Source: Eriocheir sinensis (Eukaryota; Arthropoda; Malacostraca; Decapoda; Varunidae). Taken from it: DNA of 64,000 nucleotides. Below the pieces are notes generated by a model. The model had not been told where the DNA came from and did no database searches. It was given only the letters and a program-made list of their open reading frames with translations. Positions 20,132-31,078 of the stretch are shown here, piece by piece. The position numbers and the translations under genes are program-made. How positions within the stretch are numbered: the first letter of the stretch is position 1; each line of letters begins with the position of its first letter. Location: the NCBI RefSeq assembly GCF_024679095.1, contig NC_066567.1, forward strand, positions 11,398,719-11,462,718, in the 5' to 3' direction.

Positions 20132-20194
<63 letters not shown>

Positions 20195-20795
20195 TACTGA
20201 AAATGTTTCAGTATCCCATGAAATATCTCTCGTGTTCCTTATTATTCTCCGCCTGCTCTCCATCATACTGCTGATGACGTCAAAACCTGCGCGTGGGAAG
20301 ACCTGGTCTGTTCTGTTGATCTTGGGTCAAACAACAAATAAACATTGAACCTCTTCACATACGCAGACAAGCACACAGACTTACACTTACGTACAAGATC
20401 ACAAACACTCACATTGACCCACATACATATTTGCACAACGCAAACAGTCAACGTACTCGTAACACACACATCCATAAGTACCAAACATATCACACTAACA
20501 CTGACGCATACAAACACTCATATTTTCCACGCACCGTACGTGACGGGAACAGCCTCCCTCAACGGATTTTAGACTGCGGTACAATTCCCGCATTCAGAAA
20601 ACAAATACACACTCACTTGTCACCACAACACACCAACACTAACAATTACACTTGATTCACTTCCCTCCCCTGCACACCCGGCTTCCCCGTCTCCCCAACA
20701 ACCAGCACAAATATGCGTGTTATGCACCTCATGGGTGCCCTGCGCATTAATATCCAGATACAGATACAGATATATACAAAAAAAAAAAAAAATAT
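19520..20795 (+). mobile_element. LINE ORF2 C-terminal fragments split by an insertion
   Basis: 19525-19800 reads ATANRTLGFLRRNL and VRPTLEYCSTVWDPYT, then KAARFITNNYTRTPG, a jockey-type post-RT segment. The reading fails after about 19800. A second piece at about 20430-20655 reads QRTRNTHIHKYQTYHTNTDA and YFPRTVRDGNSLPQ and ends at a stop. These fit the middle and end of one C-terminal domain. Between them lie about 600 bases of unassigned sequence plus (CA)n. The 3' UTR ends in GATACAGATACAGATA and an A-run at about 20779. Confidence 0.75.
20134..20192. repeat. (CA)n microsatellite
   Basis: A CA run lying in the insertion that separates the two parts of the LINE tail. Confidence 0.95.
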
Positions 20796-21732
20796 TGTAA
20801 ATGAAGCAACGGTCTATCGAGCCGTAGTTCCATGGTACATTATCTAAGTACGTGATTTTGTGGATGCTTAAACATCTGATTATTTTAACACAAGATTACA
20901 TGAAATGTGTGTGTGCATTATATGAAACTAAAGATTACATAAAGAATAAACAATTAATTTAAGCGATTAGTGAAATATTATATTTATTTCCCTTTTAAAT
21001 ATTGATATATTACTTGATCTGAGGAGAATTTTATGTTTCAAAGGAAGACTATTGAATAATTGAGGACCAAAACTTACCACACTTTTTAAAAAGTAATGTT
21101 TTAAAATGGGAGGCAGTACAAATCAATATTATTACTTCTTGTATTTCTGGGGTTGTCAACAATCTTAAAAATACTATTTCCTCCATAGTTTTGCACCATT
21201 TTGAATACAAATAATAAAGTAAAGTATTTATGAATAGCGTCAAATTTCAAAAGTTTAGTTGTTGAGAAAATAGGGGCTGTTGAATCAAACTTAAGAGGGG
21301 GTTGTAAAATCTCAAATCCCATGTTAAATTCTTTATGTTCTAAGTGTATATCCTCCCTGATTTATGGGCCGATTTCTTTCATTTAAAAAGCATTTTAATC
21401 AAGAAGGATAGCAAATTATAGGCTACTCTCTTTTGGTTTTATACAATAGTAAAAAATAGTTTTTAAAATTCGATGAAATAATACAACATTTTTTGACATA
21501 CAAATATTTCTAAAAAATTAAAATCAACTTCAAACAATAGTTTCGAGAGTAGCCTTTTTTCCTTACACATACTTTCATAAGTTGCAGTGAAATATATGTG
21601 TCTAACAAGAAGTGTAAAAGAGGAGATATTTTTTTAAAGTGCAAAATCATGGTTTTGAGAAGTTTAAATATTTTTTAAAATTTTACCTATTCCACCTAGG
21701 GACTTGATATTGTAACAGTTCTCGTGTGGCTC
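20796..21732. other. AT-rich spacer; no gene recognised
   Basis: Strongly AT-rich, with no domain in any frame. A TTAA followed by GAGGGGGTTG at about 21289 resembles the ends of the TTAA-flanked repeats at 54.0 and 63.2 kb, and the interior (atttctttcattt) has a similar feel. No matching right end was found. Confidence 0.45.
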
Positions 21733-21757
21733 ACACACACACACACACACACACACG
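21733..21757. repeat. (CA)n microsatellite
   Basis: A short CA run just before the RT fragment. Confidence 0.9.
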
Positions 21758-21759
21758 CA

Positions 21760-22619
21760 TGGGAGCAGCGGCCACCTGTCAATCCTGTGGGAACCGGCTC
21801 ACACCACCTCACTGCCTCAGTCATCCTCCGCCAGGTCATTCAGGCCCCTGACTGACTCGGCCATCAGACGGTTCGGACAGTGGATTACGCAACACCCCTG
21901 GACTGAAGTGACAAATAAGCCAGACGTCAACCACAAATGGGAGCAATACCAGCACACTATTACCAGCGCCTATCACACCTGCCTCCCCATCAAGACGTTC
22001 CCAATCCATCCATCTGATGCCCCCTGGATCAACCCCACCGTCAAGAGGCTCATCTCGCAGAGAAACAGGGCCCACAACACAGACCCTGCCCGCTACAGAC
22101 AGCTCAGGAACAGAGTCATCAGGGAGATCAAAACCGCCAGAGCAAACTATTATCCTGAAAAAAATACACCATCTTAAACAGGCCAACAACAGACAGTGGT
22201 ATCACAAGGTCAGGTCTCTTTGTGGACTCGGCAAACATTCACCCTCCTTCCCTTGCACTTCACATTTATCACCTGACCGGGCGGCCGAGGAGATAAATAC
22301 CCATTTCGCGGGTATCTGTCAAAGCCTCCCAAAACTTGATCTCACCGCCCTCCCCGCTTACCTACCATCCCCCTCTCCACCCCCCTCCGTCCAGGAGGTT
22401 GACGTTTTCAATAAATTAAAGAAATTAAGGACGCACAGAGCTACCACGCCCACTGACCTCCCAATCAAAATCTATAAGGAATTTGCCCCTGAACCTGCCA
22501 CCCCCATTTGCTCCATAATAAATGTTTCACTTGAACAAAACACTTGCCCTAGCGACTGGAAAACTTCCTTTGTCACTCCCATCCCCAAAATTTCCAGCCC
22601 ACAGTCCCTTAATAACCTA
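21760..22619 (+). mobile_element. LINE ORF2 fragment: endonuclease-RT linker and RT start
   Basis: Plus-strand frames read RRFGQWITQHPWTE, then APWINPTVKRLISQRNRAHN, up to a frameshift in a run of A at about 22156. They continue with NNRQWYHKVRSLCG and SDWKTSFVTPIPKISSP, the entry to the RT fingers. The sequence stops at 22619, where a degenerate GATA array begins, so the RT core is missing. The family is jockey-like by pattern. Confidence 0.75.
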
Positions 22620-23780
22620 GGTAGATAGATAGTTGGATAGATGAATAGAAAAGCTGATAAGGGTTACACAGATAGATAGATAACTAGATGAATGTAAACA
22701 GATAAGAGAACACGTAAATTACAGATGTGAACTGAATGAAAAATGAAAAATGAATGGAAAAAAGAAAAGAAAAAGAAAGAAATGAAAAATGAAAAACGAA
22801 GTGAACTGAATGAAAAATAAAAAAATGAAAAATGTAGTGAATGAATAATGGACTAGATGAAAAATTAAAAATGTGAAAAACGAACTGAATGAAAAATGAA
22901 AAAAATGAATGAAAAATATAAAAAAGAAATGAATATAAAGTGAGTGAAAAATGAATGAAAAATGAAAAAAATTAATGAAAATGAAAAAAATGTGAAATGA
23001 AGTGCATGAAAAATAAAAAGAATTAATGAAAATGAAAAAAAATGAATGAAAAATAATAAAAAAATGAATAAAAAAGAAAAAAAAGAATGGGAAATGAAAA
23101 AAATGAATGAAGAATGAAGTGAATGAAAACTTAAGTGAATGAAAAATGAACTGCATGAAAAATAAATGAAGGTAGATAAAAACGTGACTGGAAAAGTATG
23201 TAAACAGAGAGTCAAATAAACGAATATAAAAAGGATAAAGGGTAATAAAAGCTAACTAGATAGATAAATAAACGAAAATTAACCGGCTAATCTATCCATA
23301 AATTCAATAAAAAAAATGATAGCTTGATAAACAAATAGAGGCAGACTGATAGATAGATATGGATAGATAAATCAAAAAACACATGAAGGTTATTACACAG
23401 AATATTTATGTATGCATGAATGACTGTTGGTGAGTGAATGCAATACGTGTTCATGGATGCTTGTATACAGACACACAGACAGACAGACACATAGACAGAC
23501 AGACAGACAGACAGGCAGTGACCAACAAACAGACAGATTAACAGAAAAACGGACAGAGTAAATGATACAAAAACGCTAACAGAAATATAAACAAATAGAC
23601 AAACTAACAGACAGACAGACACAGAAAAACAGACACAAGGACAAAATACATAAAAACACATACAAACACACAAAAAGATGGAAAAATAGACTGACTAACC
23701 AACATACATACATACATACAGACAGACAGACAAACAGACAGTAAGACAGACAGACAGACAAACAGACAGTAAGACAGACA

Positions 23781-23846
<66 letters not shown>

Positions 23847-23880
23847 TACACACACACAGGTTTTGCACTGGGCTAAAAAA
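22620..23880. repeat. GATA-like, GAAAAATGAAT, (CAGA)n and (CA)n arrays
   Basis: 22620-22690 is a degenerate (GATA)n. 22735-23170 is a TGAAAAATGAATG-type array. 23300-23460 is A-rich. 23466-23780 is mostly (CAGA)n with ATAC variants, and 23781-23860 is (CA)n. Phe- and Cys/Val-rich open frames on the minus strand are artefacts. Confidence 0.92.
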
Positions 23881-23965
23881 AACATAAAACGTTAAATGTT
23901 TGGCCTAAAAAGTTTTGAAACATTAATTTGCAAAAGTTGTTGTTGACTAAGAGCACCTGATTAGC

Positions 23966-24006
<41 letters not shown>

Positions 24007-24442
24007 TTTCCTTCTATTTGTTTATTTAATCTTGTTCTTCCTCCTCCTCCTCCTCCTCTCCTCCTCCTCCTCCTTCCTCCTCTCTTTCTCCTTTCTTCCT
24101 CTTTCTCTTTTTTTCTTTTCTTCTCCTCTTTCTCTTTCTTTTTCTCCTCTCTCTTTCTTCTCATTCTGTTTCTTCTCTTTTTTTTCTTTCACTTTCTCTT
24201 CCTCTTCCTCATCTTCATCATCATCATCTCTTCCTACCTACCCTTCCCTCCCCTTGCCTACCTATCAACCTCTCCTTATCATCCTCCTCATCCTTCCCTT
24301 CTCTTCCCTTCCCTTCTCTCCCCTTCCCTTTCCTTCCCTTCCCATCCTCCTTACCTATCTACCTACCTCTCCTACCTTCCCCTTTCCTTCCTATCCCTTT
24401 CCTTCCCCTTCCTCTCATACCCCTCCATTCCTTCCTTCCTCG

Positions 24443-24475
<33 letters not shown>

Positions 24476-24760
24476 CCCTTTCCCTATGACGTCACCACCG
24501 AGAAAAAAACAAGTAAAGAAGAAAAAACAAGAAGAAATAAGGAAAAAGGTCAAAAGGAAAAGACAAAATCAATGAGTTAAAAAAATAGAATAAGAAAAAT
24601 CAATAGTGAAATAAAAGCCAGAAAACGAGTAAAATAATAAAGAAGAAGAAGAACAACAACAAATACAAGAAAACAAGAAGAACAAAAAAGAAAAAAAGAA
24701 AAAAAACTCCATGCAGGAAAAAAGGAAAAAAGGTAAAAAAAAAAAAAAAAAAAAAATCGT
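23881..24760. repeat. polypyrimidine (CT)n, (TCC)n, (ATC)n tract then A-rich DNA
   Basis: (CT)n at 23968-24001. A CTC/TTC/CCTT pyrimidine tract at 24030-24440. (ATC)n at 24443-24476. Then an A-rich sequence with an A-run at 24737-24757. A Ser/Leu/Phe-rich open frame across it is not a gene. Confidence 0.9.
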
Positions 24761-25875
24761 GCTCCTATTTAATGGACGGACTCGGCTCCTTGAATGTAAA
24801 TCAGGCGGCGTATTGTCAACAGGTGCGCGCGGACAGGTAAAGAGGAGGGGGTGAAAGGTGAGGTGAGGTTACAGCGTGAAGGAGGTGGTGATGACGAGGA
24901 CTGGTGGAGGTGTTAGTGGTGGTGATGTTACGTAGCGGTGTTAGTGGTGATGGGTGATGACTGGAATGGAGATGAGTGGAGTGGTGACTGACTACAAGGT
25001 GTGGCTATGTTATGAGGTTAGTGAACGGTGAAGAGAGGCATGGGGAGAGTGAGTGTGAATGTGATTGTCGTATGTGTGTGTGTGTGTGTGTGTGTATTAC
25101 CCGTGAACATTTCGAGTCACACACATACGCACACACACGCACAAAGTTATCTCGCTCCTAAACTAATTCGGTACAATTCGGCACATCAATGGAAAAAAAA
25201 AAATAATGCAAAACACAGTCGAAACAAAAACTCACCGGCGCTGGATGGATTTTTATGGCTCGTTCGGCGCGGCCAAACTCGGCGAGGCGGCCCCTGAAAA
25301 ATACAGTAAGAAAACATTGGCGTAATTAATGACTTTTTCCGTGTTATTATTAGTATTAGAATTATTATTAGGAGTAGTAAAGTAGTAGTAGCAATAGTAG
25401 TAGCAGTATTATTAGTAGTAATGGTTTTAGTAGTAACAGCAATATGGTGGTGATAATGGTGATGGTGACCGTAGTGGTGATTAAGTTATGGTGATGGTAG
25501 TGAAGCTCGTGGTAGTGATATGTCGGCAGTGGTGGAGTCGGTAGTGGTGATTAATGGTACTGGTAGTGGTGGTGATGGTTGAGGTAGTGTTGACGATGGA
25601 GGTGGTGGTGGTGATGGTGGTGGTGATTATAGAGGCAGAACAAACACTACCACCACCACCACCTCCACCAGAACCAATATCGGAAAAAGTATTGGGCCAA
25701 CATATTTTTTGAGAGATATTTATAACCAGCCAGTAGTTGCCCTTTCTTTCCGCCCTTATGATTAGGTGTAGGTGCGCACGTGGGTAGGCTGGCCCGCTCC
25801 CAAAGATGGATTAGTTAGTAAGCTTTTTGTCCTATTCTTTTGTCCTTTTTTTCAATGAGTGAGTGTGAAAAAGAT
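24761..25875. repeat. spacer with (GT)n and GTA/GTG trinucleotide patches
   Basis: 24880-25010 and 25350-25660 are degenerate GGT/GTA/GTG arrays, and 25073-25096 is (GT)n. One 58-base candidate exon lies at 25236-25293 on the minus strand. Otherwise nothing coding. Confidence 0.75.
25236..25293 (-). other. candidate small internal exon
   Basis: On the minus strand TATTTTTCAG precedes and GTGAGT follows a 58-base GC-rich block in an AT-rich setting. Frame 2 is open and reads GRLAEFGRAERAIKIHPAP; frame 1 is also open. Both splice sites are canonical. I do not recognise the peptide and see no neighbouring exon, so this may be chance. Confidence 0.25.
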
Positions 25876-25877
25876 AG

Positions 25878-25956
<79 letters not shown>
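25876..25956. repeat. (GA)n microsatellite
   Basis: About 75 bases of GA. Confidence 0.97.
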
Positions 25957-25958
<2 letters not shown>

Positions 25959-26700
25959 TGGAGATACCTTTTTTTTCCTCCCTTCCTTCCTTCCTCACTT
26001 GTCTTCCCTTCCTTCCCGTTTGATGTTTTCTCTCTTCCTTTTCCTCCATTTCCCCCCCCTTCCTCCTCCCCTCCTCCTTCTCTCCATCACTTTTTGCTAG
26101 TTTCCTTTTTAAGTCCTACTTTTTTTTATTCCTTACTTCCTTCCTCCTTCACCTCCCTACTTCCTTATTATATATCTCCCTTACTTCTATACTTCCTTCC
26201 TTCCTTCCTTCTATACTCGCCTCTCAGTTCCCTACTCTCTTTCTTACTTCCTTTTTCCTCCTTTACTTTCTTTTTTCCCCCTTAGTTTCTCCTTTTCCTG
26301 GTTTCTTCCTGTCTTTTCCTTTTCCTCCATTTTCAGCTTTTATCCCTCTCTCCATTATTGGCGTTCCTTCTTCTTCTCCTCAGTCCCCTTGTCCCGCCTC
26401 TCTTATTATCCACCATTTCACTTTCTCTATCGTCCACTTTCTCTCTCTCTTCCCTACACTTTTTTCTCTCCCTCCAATCACACATTTTTCCGTAACTTTC
26501 CAAATGTTTTCTCTGTCTTTCTTTTCTTCCACTAACAGCTCCCTTTTTTCCTTCCCTCTCTTTCTCTTCCTACTCGCATTTACACTTTCCTTTACCACCT
26601 TCCCTATCAGTTTCTTCCCTCCACTTCTTCTCTCCTTCCACTTCCAGCTCCATTTTTTCTCCTTTCCTTTCTATTATCTCTTCCGCCGGTGACGTCACGG
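25957..26700. repeat. polypyrimidine low-complexity tract
   Basis: CCTTCC/TTTCTC sequence almost free of long purine runs on the plus strand. It ends near a TGACGTCA palindrome (about 26689-26696). The open frames are compositional artefacts. Confidence 0.85.
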
Positions 26701-27356
26701 TCGTAACCTCGGGACAACCAGTGTTATAATTCTAATTCATATATTTCGCACAATACTTAAGATGGTGGGAGTAAACAATTATTGAAGGGAAAAATGCTCA
26801 CTTCTTACCCCACAGGGCCGTTATTTTCAACGTATCGAGCTGCCATTACGACTATTCCCAAGGCCGCGGAGAAGCTTGGCCAAGTTGTCACGGGTGACTT
26901 TACCATTCATGACGCTGAAGGCGTGTACACTGTACAGCCATCACTAGGATCACAAAACAGTCCGTGAATACCCCGGCAACTTCAACGAGAGGCTTTTCAA
27001 ACAGGCGAGCCGAGGCGAAGATTACTTTATAAATAAGACCTTCCATCCAACCAATCAGATCCCGTAGCTAAGCACACCCTCCCTCCATCAAGCCAATCAG
27101 CTCCCGTAGCTAACATCTCCCTCCCTCCATCCAGCCAATCAGCTCCCGTAGCGATCTTCACCACAAAAGGTGCAACTAGCTCTAGATTCAGCCCTATGCA
27201 ATGTCAACTCTGTGCTCCCTAAAACGGCATATCGCAAACCGAGGTGATGTGGTAAATCTCGACCCTATACAGGGTAAGGAAAAGGAAAAGGGTGACTCCA
27301 TCTCAAGAAATCAAAATCCCGTGGCTGATCCCCGAGGCCAGGCGAGCCTCAGAACC
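26701..27356 (+). other. possible gene 5' region, unassigned
   Basis: Unlike its surroundings this stretch is of mixed composition. It includes a 61-codon open frame 26782-26967 with no known domain; a TTTATAAAT at 27026-27034; three 42-bp CCAAT repeats (27042-27153); and an ATG at 27201 whose frame reaches a GTAAGG donor-like site at 27274. The order TATA, CCAAT repeats, ATG is not the usual CCAAT-then-TATA order, so a promoter reading is only tentative. Confidence 0.3.
27042..27153. promoter_or_regulatory. 42-bp tandem repeat with CCAATCAG in each copy
   Basis: Two full units and one partial unit (starts 27042, 27084, 27126), each TCCATC(C/A)A(A/G)CCAATCAG followed by (A/C)TCCCGTAGC. Regularly spaced CCAAT boxes can bind NF-Y; whether a promoter is present is inference. 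Confidence 0.5.
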
Positions 27357-27379
27357 TCACACACACACACACACACACG

Positions 27380-27439
<60 letters not shown>
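27357..27439. repeat. (CA)n/(CG)n microsatellite
   Basis: A CA run with an internal CGCGCGCGCG, an alternating purine-pyrimidine tract prone to Z-DNA. Confidence 0.95.
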
Positions 27440-27442
<3 letters not shown>

Positions 27443-27650
27443 GATAATGAAGCAGGGGACTAATGGACTAACGCTCTGCCGTGACAGGATAGGGAGGCTT
27501 CCCTCCAATAAGGAACAAAAAGAGGAGAGGAAGGCCTCCCAGAGGGAGTTGAAGCAACTCCCACGGCCGCTGCCGAAGCTGATGTCGGTCTGCTCCTGCT
27601 GCGACAGGAAAAGTTCTCGCGTGTTATTCGCCTAGCTCACGCAGCACGCA
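27440..27650. other. short mixed-composition spacer
   Basis: No recognised feature. An open frame continues through from 27201 only because the CA repeat carries no stops. Confidence 0.4.
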
Positions 27651-28440
27651 CGCACTCACCCCGCAACGCACGCCAGCACGAACTCACTCCCCAACGCACG
27701 CTCGCTCGCACTCACCCCCCAACGCACGCACGCACGCACGAACGCAAGCACACACGCACGAACGAACGGACGCACAACCACGCACTCACCCCCCACCCAC
27801 GCTCGCACGCACGAACGCAAGAACACACGCAAGAACGAACGGACGAACACACGCTCGCACACACCCATCCCCAACGCACGCTCGCACGCACGAACACGAA
27901 TACACACGCACGAAGGAACGGATGAGCACACGCTCGCACGCACGAACACGAGTACACACGCACGAAGGAACGGACGAACACACGCTCGCACGCACCCATC
28001 CTCAACGCACGCTCGCACGCACGAACACGAGTACACACACGCACGAAGGAACGGATGAACACACGATCGCACGCACGAACACGAGTATACACACGCACGA
28101 AGGAACGGACGAACACACGCTCGCACGCACGAACACGAGTATACACACCCACGAAGGAACGGACGAACACACGCTCGCAGGCACTGACCGCCCAACGCAC
28201 GCAGCACACAAGCACTCACACACGCAAGCACGCACACAATCACGTACCCATGCATGCACACGCACGCAAGCACACACACTCACGTACAGACGCACGCACC
28301 CACGCAAGCATGCAGGCAGGCACGCACGCACACACTCACACAAGCAAGCACGCAGCCACGCGCGAAAAAACGCACGAACTCACGCAAGTACGTAAGCACG
28401 CACGCACGCACGCAAGCACGCACGAAGGCACGGACACTCT
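27651..28440. repeat. ~54-bp minisatellite (CGCACGAACACGAGTACAC)
   Basis: Degenerate units built of CACGCACGAACACGAGTA, CACGCACGAAGGAACGGA and CGAACACACGCTCG. The left and right edges decay into ACGC/GCAC dinucleotide-like sequence. Arg/Cys/Val-rich open frames on the minus strand and Thr/His-rich ones on the plus strand are artefacts. Confidence 0.92.
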
Positions 28441-28665
28441 GATGTTGACCCAGGCAACAAGGCACCCTGACACTCCCTGGACACTCTCTGAACAATGGAT
28501 GGACACTCTGATGACGACCCACGCAACAAGGTCCCCTGACACTCCCTGGACACTCTCTGAACAATGGATGGACACTCTGATGACAACCCACGCAACAAGG
28601 CACCCTGACACTCCCTGGACACTCTCTGAACAATGGACTAACACTCTGATGACGACCCACGCATC
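28441..28665. repeat. 68-bp minisatellite, left block
   Basis: Three to four units of ACACTCTGATGACGACCCAC, then a variable AAGGCACCCTGACACTCCC, then TGGACACTCTCTGAACAATG. It is the same family as 29575-30350. Confidence 0.95.
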
Positions 28666-29572
28666 TAGCATTAAGGCCTTAGGTGTTATGTGTTGGGTAG
28701 GGTTGCTGACTCCTCTGGGGTGAAGGAGACTCATCCTGAGCAGCATACAGCACCAAGATAAGGCGATACAGCTACCCAACACAAGGAAACGGAAAATAAA
28801 GAAAATAACACCGAAGAATTAAGATTACAATATAAGAACACAAAAATAAAGAAGTGATGGAAACGCAAAATCAAGAAAAGGAAAAAAATCTAGCAGAGTA
28901 AGTTCTTTGGTGCTGTGTGTTGGGTAGGGTTGCTGACTCCTCTGGGGTGAGGGAGACTCATCCTGAGCAGCATACAGCACCAAGACAAGGCGATAGAGCT
29001 AGCCTGCACAACATCAGGAAACGGAAAATAAATAAAAATATCACCGAAGAATGGATATTACTGAAAAGGAACACGATAATAAAGACGTTGTAGAAAAACA
29101 TCATGAAAGTGAAAATAAATCATTGGGGCAAGCATTAAGGCCTTTGGTGTTGTGTGTTGGGTAGGGTTGCTGACTCCTCTGGGGTGAGGGAGACTCATCC
29201 TGAGCAGCATACAGCACCAAGATAAGGCGATACAGCTAGCCTGTACAACACCAGGAAACGGAAAATAAAGAAAAATATCACCGAATAATGAATATTAGAG
29301 AAAAAAACACGAGAAAAAAGAAGTGACATAAACACAACATCAAGAAAAGGGGAAAAAAATCTAGCAGAGTAAGGCCTTTGGTGCTGTGTGTTGGGTAGGG
29401 TTGCTGACTCCTCTGGGGTGAGGGAGACTCATCCTGAGCAGCATACAGCACCAAGATAAGGCGATACAGCTAGCCTGTACAACACCAGGAAACGGAAAAT
29501 AAAATACCGAAGAAACGATATTACAGAAAAAGAATACGAAAATATAAAAAGTCATGGAAACACAACATGGGC
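28666..29572. repeat. four tandem copies of a ~230-bp satellite
   Basis: The block TGTTGGGTAGGGTTGCTGAC recurs at 28691, 28919, 29155 and 29389 (periods 228, 236, 234). Each copy has a GC-richer conserved half (CTCCTCTGGGGTGA, GCAGCATACAGCACCAAGA) and an A-rich half. It sits between two blocks of the 68-bp repeat. No coding signal. Confidence 0.95.
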
Positions 29573-30355
29573 TGACACTCTGATGACGACCCACGCAACA
29601 AGGCCCCCTGACACTCCCTGGACACTCTCTGAACAATGGATGGACACTCTGATGACGACCCACGCAACAAGGCCCCTGACACTCCCTGGACACTCTCTGA
29701 ACAATGGATTGACACTCTGATGACGACCCACGCAACAAGGCCCCTGACACTCCCTGGACACTCTCTGAACAATGGACGGACACGCTGATGACGACCCACG
29801 CAACAAGGCCCCTGACACTCCCTGGACACTCTCTGAACAATGGACGGACACTCTGATGACGACCCACGCAACAAGGCCCCTGACACTCCCTGGACACTCT
29901 CTGAACAATGGACGGACACGCTGATGACGACCCACGCAACAAGGCACCTGACACTCCCTGGACACTCTCTGAACAATGGACGGACACTCTGATGACGACC
30001 CACGCAACAAGGCCCCTGACACTCCCTGGACACTCTCTGAACAATGGATGGACACTCTGATGACGACCCACGCAACAAGGCACCTGACACTCCCTGGACA
30101 CTCTCTGAACAATGGACGGACACTCTGATGACGACCCACGCAACAAGGCCTGGACACTCTCTGAACAATGGATGATGACGACCCACGCAACAAGGCATGG
30201 ACACTCTCTGAACAATGGACGGACACGCTGATGACGACCCACGCAACAAGGACAATGGACGGACACGCTGATGACGATCTGAACAATGGACGGACACGCT
30301 GATGACGACCCACAACAAGGCCCCTGACCTCCCTGGACACTCTGAACACTGCCTT
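29573..30355. repeat. 68-bp minisatellite, right block
   Basis: About 11 units of the 68-bp repeat; the last few are shortened and degenerate (30140-30350). Because 68 is not a multiple of three and stops are absent on the minus strand, all three minus frames stay open for ~270-300 codons; these are not genes. Confidence 0.95.
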
Positions 30356-31078
30356 GACCATTGCAATAAAATTCTCTCGATGTAAATTCTAAAAATCCAA
30401 AATCCCGACAAAAAAAAAAAAAGTTAACTTTTCAAAATATAACGAAATAGTTGTCACCAACAAGACATCAAAATAAAGAAGCCATAAAAAAGAAAAAGAA
30501 AAAAGCAACAAAGAAATCAACTCAAGCAGTAGTAAAAAAAAGTGACCTAACAAATCTAAAAAGGTCAACTCCTGATCAGTCAAAAAATAGAAAACTAAAA
30601 ACATATAATGACAAAATGTAACGAAACGTATGAACTCAAAACCAAGAGGGAAAAGTAAAAAAAAAAAAAAAAAACACTAAATATTTAACCAAAAATCAAA
30701 TTAACACCAAAAAAAACGAAACTGAGGAGAACTAAAACTAAGTGAAAAAAGATAACCGGCAGCGGCTTGATTATCTTTGGCTTCACCCTGGCTTAGATGG
30801 ACACATGAAGGAACACAGAAAGACAGGATTAAATGGATGAACTGAAGTGTAAGAGAAAGAAGAAAGAAAAGAATATTATTATAAAGAAAAAAATTATAGG
30901 AGAGAGAGAAGAATGGAGGGAAGGAAGGAAAAAATGAAGAAAGAAAGGAAGAAAAATATAAGGAATAGGAGAAAGGGAGGAAGTAAACAAAGAAGGCAAC
31001 AAAGCAAATGTAGATTCAGAAAAAAATATACAGATGGACGGAATGAGATGAAAGGAAGAAAGAAAGGAAGAAAAATAG
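30356..31078. other. A-rich spacer; no gene
   Basis: Low-complexity A/GA-rich DNA, including an A-run at 30657-30674 and GGAA-like patches at 30910-31070. Confidence 0.7.

Noticed and set aside
24032..24580. 182-codon Ser/Leu/Phe frame
   Set aside because: Compositional artefact of a polypyrimidine tract and (ATC)n.
27656..28283. 207-codon Cys/Arg/Val-rich minus-strand frame
   Set aside because: Encoded by the 54-bp minisatellite and ACGC-rich edges.
29361..30411. Three overlapping ~270-300 codon minus-strand frames
   Set aside because: All three frames of a 68-bp tandem repeat are open at once, which a real gene would not show.
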